64,000 bases of DNA. It comes from Tetmemena sp. SeJ-2015 (Eukaryota > Ciliophora > Spirotrichea > Sporadotrichida > Oxytrichidae). The notes under the pieces are model-generated. The model did no database searches. It was not told the origin of the DNA and worked only from the letters and a program-made list of their open reading frames with translations. The stretch is taken from contig JAJKFJ010020898.1 of NCBI GenBank assembly GCA_027382625.1, positions 1 through 64,000 on the forward strand, in the 5' to 3' direction. Positions 1 to 10,139 of this stretch are shown in pieces. A program made the position numbers and the translations under genes. The stretch's first letter is position 1. Each line of letters begins with the position of its first letter.

Positions 1-11
1 ATTTTGCTAAT

Positions 12-12
12 T

Positions 13-75
<63 letters not shown>

Positions 76-82
76 TAATTAT
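12..82. repeat. AATC tetranucleotide repeat
   Basis: A run of about twelve AATC units followed by degenerate AATA/AATT units, at the very start of the window and about 190 bp upstream of the first gene. It is a simple microsatellite; no function is visible. Confidence 0.95.
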
Positions 83-267
83 AGGTAAATTCTTATAATT
101 TTATAAGAAGGATAGTATTAACATTGCATCAATTTAATCAAAATAAAAATTTTTTTATCCCAATACTCTAAAATTGACATTAAATATAATTTTCAGCAAA
201 CCCCTTGCAAGGAAGAATTAAATTATTTGATTTTTATAAATAAGGAATGAACCTTGCTTAATCAGAA

Positions 268-2631
268 ATGCTTCCCAATGGTGAGAATATATCATCCGCT
301 AGAATTCATTAGAGTCAAATACAAGATCTTGGTGTCGATAAAATGACTGCATCTGAGCCTGACGCCCAATAAATTTAATAAATGGCAGCTCTCTTATAAA
401 ATGGGATCCCTCCTAATATGACTCCACTTAACTTGCAAAAGCTCCTACTTGATAGTAATGCTTCAAATGGCCTAAACTTTAATGCTATTCATGCTCACTC
501 TTTTGGCCAATAAGTTAAATAACAAAGGCAAAATAGCATCTTTGCTTCTAAGCTGTCAAGACTAGCAGCTCCAAATGCTATGTTAGGAACAGAGATCGAA
601 TCAACCGTTGTTGATAACCCAGGCCCTGGCTATTATCTAGCTACTGATAGAGAGTGGGTCAGAAAAGACAAGTTCTCAGAGATTAAGGAGATATTCAAGG
701 TTGAAGGAATTAAGCAACGAGAGAAGATCTAAAAAGCCATTCTAGATATTGAAGGAGATAAGAAAAAGAAAAAAGTTAAACCCACTATTTTTAAACTTTA
801 CTTTCTTATTATATTCCAGGGAAGAAACCAAGTAAAAATGGCTATAGTGGTATTGAAAATGATAATCCAGGGCCAGCAGGCTATAACCCCAAAGGAGAAT
901 TTGTAAGATCAAAATCTCAAGCAGCGGTATTTTCTAAGTCAAAAGTATAGAGAGAGCTATTCAGTATAAATCCAGATCTCCCGGGACCATCAGATTATGA
1001 GCAAAGACTTGATGCACTTGCGAAGAAACAATTTAGCAGAAATATATTATCAAATATTTTTTAGTAAATACTGCCACAGTTATATTTGAGAGCAAAGTTC
1101 CCAATTGCAAGGACATGAAGAATGATAAAACAGATATGCCTGGCCCCGGCTAATACGATCCCTTCAAATAAGCTGATGAAAAGTTTCAAAATGAAGGAAT
1201 GTTTTAAGATAGATAGAAGCCACAAGAAGTTACTTAAAACCCAATAAATATCTCTTATCTTAAGAGTGCTCAAAATTAGTTTGTTGTTTGTTATTATTTA
1301 GCCATCATTGACGAGGATCATTGACTGCCCATTTATAGACGTATAGAAGAAGGAGTCAGTTCCAGGGCCGGGATATTATTTCCATAAAGAACCAAAGGAA
1401 AAGATTATGAAAAGGCTTCAAGGTAAACATCTAGAAGCCTTAGTAAAAGAAAAACCTGCGTTTAATAGTCAGCTACCAAGAGATTGCAATAAAATACCTT
1501 AAAAAATAGATCATCTTGGTCCTGGATCTTATTCAAAAAATATTTTCCACTTATTTTCTTGAATCTTATATAGATGTTAACAATCCAACTAACTCGTCAC
1601 TTAACAAGACCTTGCTTAAACTATAGACTGATAAGATTATAAAGCAAGCCTATGGAGTTGAAAGCAAACCATTCGGTTCCTCAACCACAAGATTTAATCA
1701 ACAACCAAACTTTGAAAAGCAAGACATTAACCTAGCTCTCTCAAGAGACCAAATAAACTTTGGATTGGCCAGCTCAAGCTCTTTATAGCATGTTGATGAG
1801 ACGCAGAAATTCAAGCTCTAGCAAACAATGAAGTATGGTTAAATAAGAGAATCCAAGTCTCAAGGTTCCTTTCAATTTAAATCAAAGGCAAAGCGTCTTT
1901 AGTTTTAAGACCAAACTGATCCAAATATCATCTCAATTTAAACTCCAAAAGATAGTGATATGGTAACTAACTCTGCAATGAGGAACTTTTTGAAAGTTTA
2001 AGACCACCTTAAATCAACACTATAATGTAGAGCCACATAAGAGGCTAAGTCTGAAAAAGTAGCAGTAAAGCCTAATAGACTCACTCATAGAGCAGAATCT
2101 CACCTACATAAGCCAGTATACTTCGATTCAACAACTGAGAGATTCGAATTTAAGTCACTCGTAAAGTCAACTCTGAATTAGACTCCAGGTCCTGGAGCAT
2201 ACGAGGCTGCTCTGACAACATCGGGAGATAAAATACCTTCTCAGACTATTAAAAGTAAAAGCTAGACTAGAGGAGGGTTCGGATCTTCCCAATAAAAATT
2301 CAATCCTAAATTTAGTTCCTATATTATAGATAAAGTTATTGTAAGTACAAATTCTTCCGAATTGGCTATTTCTAATAAATATAATAAGCAAAGGCTGTTA
2401 CATTTTAAATAAATTTCAAAAATTTAGATGAAAAATTGATTGAAATTAAAGTATATGATTAAATGCTTTAATTATTCCATTAGGAATTTAATTCAAAAAT
2501 CAGGATGTTATCTAAACTACACCAATAATAGTAACTAAGTTCAATTAGGACCGGGATAGTACCATAAGACTTAACCTCATAGTATGATTAAAAAGTCCTT
2601 TAACTTAGCTATTGAAGGTGTCGAAGTTTGA
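268..2631 (+). CDS. STPGR (sperm-tail PG-rich repeat) protein, interrupted by IESs
   Basis: Read with TAA/TAG as Gln, the gene starts at ATG 268 and ends at TGA 2629-2631. It encodes at least eight Pro-Gly-Pro repeats of the STPGR/SHIPPO type: NPGPGYY, NPGPAGY, LPGPSDY, MPGPGQY, VPGPGYY, LGPGSY, TPGPGAY and LGPGQY. Proteins with such repeats are typically axonemal or microtubule-associated, so a ciliary structural role is likely (family knowledge). The frame is broken at least four times by pointer-flanked IESs (760-827, 1043-1086, 1276-1301, 1527-1569), and each excision restores a PG repeat reading. A further break near 2400-2540 was not resolved. Between repeats the protein is hydrophilic and rich in Lys, Ser and Gln. 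Confidence 0.85.
760..827 (+). other. IES, pointer AAGAAA
   Basis: The 6 bp repeat at 760-765 and 822-827 bounds 56 bp of AT-rich DNA. The insert also has GT and AG near its ends, but splicing as an intron gives the wrong frame. Pointer excision joins the reading in frame to NDNPGPAGY. Confidence 0.8.
1043..1086 (+). other. IES, pointer TATATT
   Basis: Repeats at 1043-1048 and 1081-1086. Excision joins SRN to IFESKVPNCKD in frame, upstream of the MPGPGQY repeat. Confidence 0.8.
1276..1301 (+). other. IES, pointer TTAG
   Basis: Repeats at 1276-1279 and 1298-1301. Excision restores the frame into RIIDCPFIDVQ and the VPGPGYY repeat. Confidence 0.75.
1527..1569 (+). other. IES, pointer TCTTAT
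   Basis: Repeats at 1527-1532 and 1564-1569 inside a PG repeat. Excision gives GPGSYIDVNNP in frame and removes a TGA. Confidence 0.8.
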
Positions 2632-2725
2632 TGTCATTTTAAATTCTAACTCTAATCTTTAACACATTTGAATACCAGAGAATATTATAGCAAACTATTT
2701 GAAATAATTATTTGATCTCGGATTA

Positions 2726-5451
2726 TCAAAACTCGCGAGATTTGATTGGAGATGAATCCTTGCTCTGGATATATTTTTCATTGATTTTGATTTCAATCTG
2801 TCCTCTTTCGAGGTTTATAATGCTAGTGCTAAATTATGAAGCTGGCTTTGGGTATAGTTTGCCCTTGTTTTGCTCGATTTAACTTAGTAAGAATAAAATA
2901 ATTTCCTACTCCTTCTTTGCAAGCATATCCTGCCATTCTTTCTTCAACTTTTCGATCAACTTTTTAGTAAGAGCTACAAAGAAATATATATTTATAACAA
3001 AGAAAAACTTACGATTCATTCCTCTAAGTTCAAGCTGTCGAAGTTGCTGAGAGTATTTGTCATTTATTTCAGCTAGCTGTTGCTTTTTGTTCTCTTCGAA
3101 TTCTCTGTCAATGATTTCCTATTGAGCTTTATCCTCTTCTTGAGGATCTAATTCACTTGAAGAGCTGGCATGGCCTGAAACCTTTCTCTCTTCACTATCT
3201 GTGAATTCAGTTTGGTGGTTGCTTGCGGTTCCAGACTTGGAACTCTCCATAATAGAAATGGATTCTTCCAAATCTGAGGACACAGGATTTGAAAGAACTT
3301 GCTTCACTTAGGATAGAGAATGCTGGCGATTTAACTTTTTCTGGTCTGAGAGCGAAGGAGAACCTTGATTTGAATTCGACTTTTCAATGATGATGCTTTG
3401 CTCTAGCTGAGCTGGCTTCAAATCGAATAGTTTCTAGTCTTTGATGTAATTAATGTCGTCCATGAAATCTCCAAAATTCAAATTGTCTACATACAAAATT
3501 AAAAAAGAAGACTTGCACTTACTAAGTTTCACATTGGCGGGAGCCTAGAAATTTTAAACATGCAACTAGGCTAAAGTTAAATCGTAAGAGCTATCTTCTC
3601 CGTTATTTAAATCAGGTCTTCTTTGCTCAAACTATGCTATCGATCTCTAATTTAGTAAACTCTTAGCCTCAGTATCCTGAGCATTCAAGCTCTAAATATA
3701 TATTTTTTGAATTTAATAATTAAGATAGATATATTAAATATCTTAAAATAATTTTTTCTCAAATTATAAGCTCTAACTTTGGAGCTTCAAGATGTTTGAA
3801 GATTTAGATTTACTGATGATGCTCCTTGTAGATTGCATAGCTTATCTGCTTTAAGTTCTAACCATGAGTCTCTGCTAGAGACTATGTTTTTGTTGCTCTT
3901 ACTCTTGCTCAAGAATAACCAAAGAGTTCTCTTTAAGCTCAATATATTGGTCCATCATTTAATCGATTCTGATTATGGTCTCCTGTCTAATTGGAGTGTC
4001 AAAGTCTTCTTATCTCGCCTTTTATTTCTACCTTACATTTCTTACAGGAGAGAACTCCTCTTCAGCATTTCCCTCTTCCAACCTATTAGAACCTTACTCT
4101 CCCTTAGACTACAAAAATATAATGAACTTGCTTCTCTTGGCCTTTTACTGTTTTCTCTATCTGGGTGAGCAGATAATATTCCTAATCGAGAGCTTAGTCT
4201 TTGACTGTTCAAACTCAATTCCATAACTGACATCTTAACTTTGCTCCTCTTCTTGAATTGGGATTAAATCAGTAGTAGGCTTTAAAATTTCTTGTAATTT
4301 TGTATCTGTTTGTAGTTTACTCTATTTCTTAGCTCCTAAATTATAAGTTTCATTATTGAGTTGAATTTGAGAAGTTTAGATATCTATCTGAAAGATGGTT
4401 TCAGTGTTGAGTTTATCTTTGGGGAAGGAGATTTTCTCTTGATAGTTGACTTTCTGATAGTTTGTCTCTATCTTTCAATAGTAGGCTCTGGTGCTTTGTG
4501 CTACTAAACAATGCTTAAAGTTTGTGTCTCGAAGACTTGGATCAAGGGCTTCTTGGTCTCAGTAGCATGAACTACTGTGGAGGTAGAAATGGATGACTTC
4601 ATTGAATCCTAGTGCTCCTTATTTTCCAGTGAGTGAGTAGATAAACTTGTGTGCTTTGGAGAGACAGCTGATTGCGATCTCTGAAGCTGAGCGCCCTCAT
4701 CTTGATGATTAGAGGCTGAGGATTTCTTTCTGATTATCAAAGTGTATTCTTGTATCACTCTAGGCTTATGAAACAGCAATTAGATCTTCTCTCTGTACAG
4801 TTGAGACATCATCTGATCTCCAACCGAGTCGTAGTGCTCAACACCGCACTAAAGATAGATCATTAATTTTCAAAATAATCTCAAACAGCAATTCCCTTAC
4901 AGAGTAAATTTAATTTTTTCCCTAAGTTAAATAAGTATAAGGTTAGGATTTTTGCTATCAATTCCTGACCACCCAGTCCCTTCTCAAATAGTAGCTCAGA
5001 TTCTATAATTTGTTTCTCAAAATTATTTGGCAGAACTTTCGTGACAGTTCTCTTCCTTTATATTTTTTGAGTCTGCGTGTGCTACCTCAGATACTTAAAA
5101 TAAGTCAAATGCAGACAGAATCTGTAATTCAGATGCATGGGTTCATCAGTCTCAAGAATAGTAAAAAGTGAGTCCTCTTCACCATCGTTCTTTTCCTTTT
5201 CTCGGTTGAGCTAGGCTGGGCAACACTCTTTGTAATAGTGGTATTCAATCACTTCCTTCCACTTGAAGATTTTCCTTTTTCCTCTTCGGGAGGGAGGTCT
5301 CCCTCAGGAGGCTTTCGGCCAAGACTTTTCCTGCTCGAGTCAGATCTAAAAGCAAATGCTAAGATATTAGATTTCTATTTGATCTTGGCTCTACAAAAGA
5401 TGCAAATGAAGTTCTCCGTTGCATCTTAATGACTTATTTGGAGGAATTCAT
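2726..5451 (-). CDS. Coiled-coil, Lys/Glu-rich protein of unknown function
   Basis: Read on the minus strand from ATG 5451 (MNSSKQVIKM) to TGA at 2726. The N-terminal third contains KIFKWKEVIEYHYYKECC and a basic/acidic stretch. The middle is Glu/Gln-rich, and the C-terminal third is coiled coil (EIIDREFEENKKQQLAEIN; LIEKLKKEWQDMLAKKEQ). I do not recognise a family. The frame requires a 7 bp tandem repeat at 5270-5283 to be reduced to one copy and an IES at 3687-3776 to be removed. Two GTAAG-type introns are visible, near 2970-3013 and 3490-3525. A further junction near 4840-4910 was not settled. The gene is divergent from the JmjC-like gene and shares a 250 bp AT-rich spacer with it. Confidence 0.65.
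3687..3776 (-). other. IES, 9 bp pointer AAGCTCTAA
   Basis: A perfect 9 bp direct repeat at 3687-3695 and 3768-3776 flanks 72 bp of AT-rich DNA. Spacing is 81 bp, a multiple of three, so excision does not change frame. The coding reading continues on both sides. Confidence 0.75.
5270..5283 (-). other. Tandem 7 bp repeat acting like a zero-length IES
   Basis: On the minus strand AGGAAAA occurs twice in tandem with nothing between. Keeping one copy joins the N-terminal frame (SLLRETSLPKRK) to IFKWKEVIEYHYY; keeping both runs into TGA. A sequencing duplication is the alternative. Confidence 0.55.
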
Positions 5452-5701
5452 TTGACTTGGCTTCCAAAGCTCGCAATTATAATAAATTCTTAATTGCTGA
5501 TATATTACGGAATGATATGTAATCACTTTAACAAATCACCTCGCTAATAAATTTAATAGTTTTACTCTCATTCTATAAATTTAATAAATAGTTATAGCTT
5601 AAAAATGATAACCTTATACGAATTAAAGCAGAACAAAGCTTGTAGATGTTATTTTAATATGTTTCACTCGCACTCCCTACTACATAAAGAATACAGTGTT
5701 G

Positions 5702-6937
5702 ATGATGGTTCTGGCCTTTCTAATGAGTGTAGTTTATGTGCTCCACTTCCGCAAGGACGGTGGTAATCTCTCATCCATCCCAAGAATCTTAAAAGGCCTT
5801 AATTCGCAGACTTTCAACTGGCTACTGGATCATAGTGAATCACTGAGAATGACTAAACTTCTCAATAACTACCAAGCCCAAGTATCTACTAACTTATTCA
5901 TAACAGGTTATCATTTAATATCAAGCAAATTTGATTCATGGATGATTGCGTAAGAATCACTAAGGCTTGCAAATTTGAAGGACTGGCAAGAACATGGCCT
6001 GGATTTTCAAAAATCTAGTTCAAATCTTATGATAACAAAGGCTACGATTATTTGAAAAGCAAGCTTAATGATATGCAGGTGGATGTATATCTAGACCTTC
6101 AACTTGAACAACAAGCTTATATTTCTGGTTTAATTATTATAATCTAGCTCTTCTTTCAATAACAGGAGAGGATAGTTTCAAGCCCTCCACTAAAACTAAG
6201 ATGAAGTACGGTGAATTCCTTAAGAAATTATTTGACAATAAATCTAAGGATGTGAGCTTAGCTCTCAAGGAGAGCAATGAGGGGATAATGAAAGCACTTA
6301 TAAGCGAAATAGCTCAGCCCTCGTTCTACGCTGATGTTGGAGAATTGAAGTAGATAGAGTTAATCCAAGGAATGATAGTGGTCAAGCCTCCTCAATATGA
6401 CAGTAAAGAGCAGTTTATTTGCGCTATAGATGGAATCATGTAGATTATAAGTTATTAATAGTAAGATAAAAGTTATAAAGTTGTAAGTTGATCCCACCTG
6501 TGTACAGACAAGAAGTATACTCAGGCAAAGACAAATTAATTGTGGACCCTGAAGCGGAACAAGCAAGTTAAAAAAGTTCAGTTTCAAAGAGTTCAGGTCT
6601 TAATAGCACTTAATCTGTGGAGTAGGCAAAAATTCATTTGGCACCAAACCAATCGCCAGTTGACTTTTTCAGTCCAGATCTGTAGAACTATCGCAACTAT
6701 GAAGAGATAGACCATAAATACACTGTCATCTTGCACCAGGGAGACTGTTTATATGTGCCTAGCTACTATTTCTACTAGTTCGTTTGTAAGGCCGAAGAGG
6801 AGGGAAGTTCTTTACTTATTTCCCTCAAGTATGAAGGCATAGCAAGCTGCTCAAAGGATTTTACGATGCAATCGAGAAAAATATTCTACTCTGAAATTTG
6901 TCTATTTAATTCAGATTTTTTCCATATTCTCTTCTGA
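5702..6937 (+). CDS. Membrane-anchored JmjC/cupin_8-like protein
   Basis: Starts at one of two adjacent ATGs (5702/5705) with a hydrophobic N-terminal segment (VLAFLMSVVYVLHF), which predicts a signal anchor. It then has features of the JmjC/cupin_8 fold: CKFEGLARTWPGF near the N-terminus, AIDGIMQ and IPPVYRQEVY in the middle, and a C-terminal HQGDCLYVPSYYFYQ. Related proteins are iron/2-oxoglutarate oxygenases. At the position where the family usually has the second metal-binding His (pattern VPxxWxH) this protein has Tyr (VPSYYFY), so it may be inactive; that is inference. The stop is TGA 6935-6937. An IES lies at 5896-5939, a GT-AG intron at about 6131-6168, and a probable IES near 6450-6480 (pointer AAGTT). 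Spans about 320 codons after processing. Confidence 0.7.
5896..5939 (+). other. IES, pointer ATTCAT
   Basis: Repeats at 5896-5901 and 5934-5939. Excision joins STNLF to MDDCVRITKACKFEGLARTW in frame, the entry to the conserved domain. Confidence 0.85.
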
Positions 6938-7384
6938 TTTAAAACAATATGAGAAATTTGATTTTTAATATGGGATTCAAATGTTATAAGTATAATATTT
7001 TCCCTGTTGTTGAATCTAATGAATTCATAAATTGACTTATAAGTGGAATGGGAGTAAATTATGAAAGAATGAATAAGAATTTAAATGGGTTGATAAATGG
7101 CGTTTGCAGTGTTTGGTTTTTAATATGAGTTTAAGACTCTCTTTTTAAGATAAATCATAGCATTAAGTTAAGACTAAATCAATTCTCATTTTCATCCAAG
7201 TCGCAGTCACTTAACTCCTCCTCATCAATTTCAACTACAAATTATCAAGCTAGTTTTTTATTAAAAAAAGTGCTCTAATTTTTATATACAAATTATTAAC
7301 TTCTTGAAATTTAAAAAATAATCCAGATTCATAAGCATTTTATAAATATGAAATGTAAAAAGAAGGGAAACGAGGCAAAATTAT
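6938..7384. other. AT-rich intergenic spacer
   Basis: Convergent spacer between the JmjC-like gene and the TTLL gene. No supported coding reading or structured element was seen. Confidence 0.6.
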
Positions 7385-10133
7385 TCATAAATTTAATTAC
7401 AAATCACTAAAATATATATTATTAAAAACATTCTAAAATTATGAATGAAGAAGAATAGCCTTACTGATAATGTTGTTCTTCTCTTTCATTAGTTCAGTTA
7501 GGTAGGGTCCATCCACTCTCTCATCAAAGATGAGTTCAAATTTGTTGTCTGGGCACACATCGTTTACTACGCACTTCTTCTGAGACCAGTTCTCAGGAGG
7601 AGGGAACAGAGGGTCAACTACAATTCTGAGGGCGTTCTCAACCATTCCTGGAATTAATCTAGCAAGAAGGGGGCAACCCAGCTCAAGGCAAGGATTCGTG
7701 TTAACTTCAATCAAGTAAACTTTGAATTCATCATCGAACATGAAATCGAATCCGTAGATCTATTAAGTATAAGTTCAAGAATTTCCTATGGCTTACCTCA
7801 AAGGTGTTAATTCTTCTCTTTGGATCAAGCTTTCCATAGACAGCTCTAAAAGTATCAGTAACAAGCTTCTTCATTTGCGGGAGCAGATCTCTGTCGAAGC
7901 AAATGCTCAACTCTGCGAAGTTTTTGTCCAGGTAGTTTTAGAAATCAGTGTAGCTCAGTTTGTTACCTGCCTCATATTTACCATAGTCTTCAGCTTTCTT
8001 CTGTACAGCATCATTTGTCAAGTGAATCATTCTATTAACTTAATCTAATTAATTCATAAGTTGAATTCTATTAGAAAGGTTTTGGAGAGTAAATTCTCTG
8101 CAACTAGTTCTTAGATAGCCGTCTTGATAGAAGTAGGCCTTGAGGTTCCCGTTTACACTTGACATAAAGGCGTAGAGCCTAATGTCAAACTTTCTCTTAT
8201 TGATAAGGAGAGGGTTGTGAATATACTTCTACACAATACAAGTTCTCTTCTTATTAGCAGTTGATTCTAATATGATAGACTTAATCTCCTCATATTCCTT
8301 GGATACCATAATTCCATTTCCTCTGTTAGTATTCTCGCCAGGCTTTATGATCCAAATATTCTTCTTTAGACTCTCCTTCATCTCTCCATTCTCATTTAAT
8401 GTGAGCTGGCTTGATTAGAACTTGACTAGCCGCCACTCGCCTGTTCCTTCAAAGCAAGCACTAAAGCTATTTAAACAAAAATTGATAGACTTACTTCTCT
8501 TTTCAGTTTTCTCTTACTTCTATCTTTTAACTTCCTCCTCTTCTTTGTTATAGAACGCTTTAAATCTAGAAAACTCAGGATCCTCAAGCCCCTCTTTAAT
8601 TTTTTGAGTTTGTAAAATTCAGAATGTAAATGATAGACTTTAATGTGGAAGGTAACTGGAACTGCTGAGAAAACATCTTTGCCCATAGCTTCGTAATAGA
8701 TGCGGATGTTGAGGAACATGGCTTTCTTATTGCTCAAGTGGAAATTATCCTCTAGTTTGTTATAGAGCTTGACTTTCAATTAGTCTTAACCACTAGCTCC
8801 TGCGTTGTTAACACCAGCCTATTAAGGATCCTTATTTACCTTTTCTGCCGTGTTTAAATAAAGTGAATTATAATCTAGTTGAGCAGTCCAAGAGTGTTAT
8901 CTTTCTTATCTCCTGAGCTTTCAAGAGAGTGAGTGGATGACTGCAATTGATTCTTCTTCTTTTTCTTCATCTTTCCAGACGACATCGTAGGAGTTTGAAT
9001 CAGAGTAGAAGTTGAACTAAAGTTGCTGGAAGCATTTGCAGTTGAGAGCTTGAGACCGGACTTCTTATCCTCAAATTTGCAAGGGAAGGTATCCATTATA
9101 GGATTTTTCCTGAGCTGAGTCCACATAAAGTTTACCTTATCTATTTCCTCCTTGTCGTGAAGGAGCCACCAGTAACGGGTCTTGAATAAAGTTAAATAGG
9201 AAAATTTTAAAATGTAAGCAATTTAAGTTCTAATGAGAATGGAGTTATTTCCCTTGCCTACAAAGCATTTGTACTGTTATTTGTAATTGAAATTAAAATC
9301 AAAGTTTTTATTGAGGCTGAATGATTTGATCTTCGCATCCTGGGATGTCATTCGATGTAGGCATATTCTCTTCCTACATAATCTTACATAGGTAAGCAAT
9401 CAATTTCTCCTTAATCAAGTTTGCAGATTCCCTTCCTCCTTTTAGCACACCATCAGCATTAAATAAGTTCTTGCTCACAGATCCTGATATTCCCATTTAT
9501 TTAGCGAGGTTAAATATGGCAGGAAGGTTGAGCTTTCCTTTAGTTCTGAATAACAACTGAATCATGGTGTGGTAGTTATTCAAGCATACGTTAATTCGAT
9601 GGTCCTTGTGATGGGAATAATCCTCCCAGTTTTGAAGTATCTTAATTTTAGTTGGCCCATACTTATTGTGAAATCTATAGTGAAGAAAAACATGAATGAA
9701 AATTGTTGCTGTTGCCTTATCCTCCGTTATATCCAAAATTCTAGGTCTGGAGCATTGAATTTTGGCCACTTTCCTCTAAGGTTGCAGCCTTCTGGCCAAG
9801 TCTTCTTGGAACGGAACTTGGGCCTTTTTGGCTTACCGACCTTGCAGAGGACTTCTCTAATTCTCCAGCTTTATTATGGTTACGAGTTTGGTTAGCCATA
9901 AAATGCATTGCTGTGGAAGATGTGGTGGTTGAATTCATAGATCTTGTCTCAGTTTCCGATTCGTACTCTCCACCAGTATTAACTCCGCTTTTAGAATTGA
10001 TAGTGGAGTTATTTCTCATTCTTAAAGGTCTAATTTTACCCTGAGGTTGAAGTCCGAATTTCTTAGCTGCCTCTCCTCCCAATCCTCTTCCATTCATATG
10101 CTGATTCTTTAAATTCTACTTAAGGTTTGTCAT
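7385..10133 (-). CDS. Tubulin-tyrosine-ligase-like (TTLL) glutamylase/glycylase
   Basis: Minus-strand gene ending at TGA 7385. Characteristic TTLL blocks appear in order: VGKGNNSILIR, RYWWLLHDKEEIDK, HNKLEDNFHLSNKK-type, IWIIKPGENTNRGNGI, CIVQKYIHNPLLI, KFDIRLYAFM, IYGFDFMFDDEFKVYLIEVN and NTNPCLELGCPLLARLIPGM. These form the ATP-grasp core that adds Glu or Gly to tubulin tails, so a role in cilia or cortical microtubules is likely. The spacing and the GNNS block resemble the TTLL3/8 glycylase group, but I cannot assign specificity. The N-terminal 150 residues are Ser/Thr/Asn-rich and low complexity. The start is placed at ATG 10133 and is uncertain. Frame breaks include an IES at 8594-8644 and introns at 7760-7796 and about 8468-8502. 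Confidence 0.88.
7760..7796 (-). other. GT-AG intron in TTLL gene
   Basis: A 37 nt insert starting GTAAG and ending TAG on the minus strand. Splicing joins RRINTFE to IYGFDFMF in phase, a conserved TTLL block. Confidence 0.85.
8594..8644 (-). other. IES, pointer ATTAAAG
   Basis: A 7 bp repeat (CTTTAAT on the plus strand) at 8594-8600 and 8638-8644. Excision joins SAVPVTFHIK to EGLEDPEFSRFKAFYNK in frame. Confidence 0.85.
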
Positions 10134-10139
10134 GGTTCT

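Noticed and set aside
1061..2391. Minus-strand open frames over the STPGR gene
   Set aside because: They are antisense shadows; the plus strand carries the repeated PGP motifs in a single collinear order once IESs are removed.
4042..4233. Alternative minus frame starting MSVMELSLNSQ
   Set aside because: A different frame of the same strand gives continuous Gln-containing coding sequence joining both flanks (NRLEEGNAEEEFSPV).
5238..5429. Plus-strand ORF beginning MVFNHFLPLEDF
   Set aside because: Antisense to the coiled-coil gene; the minus reading connects in frame after the tandem repeat is reduced.
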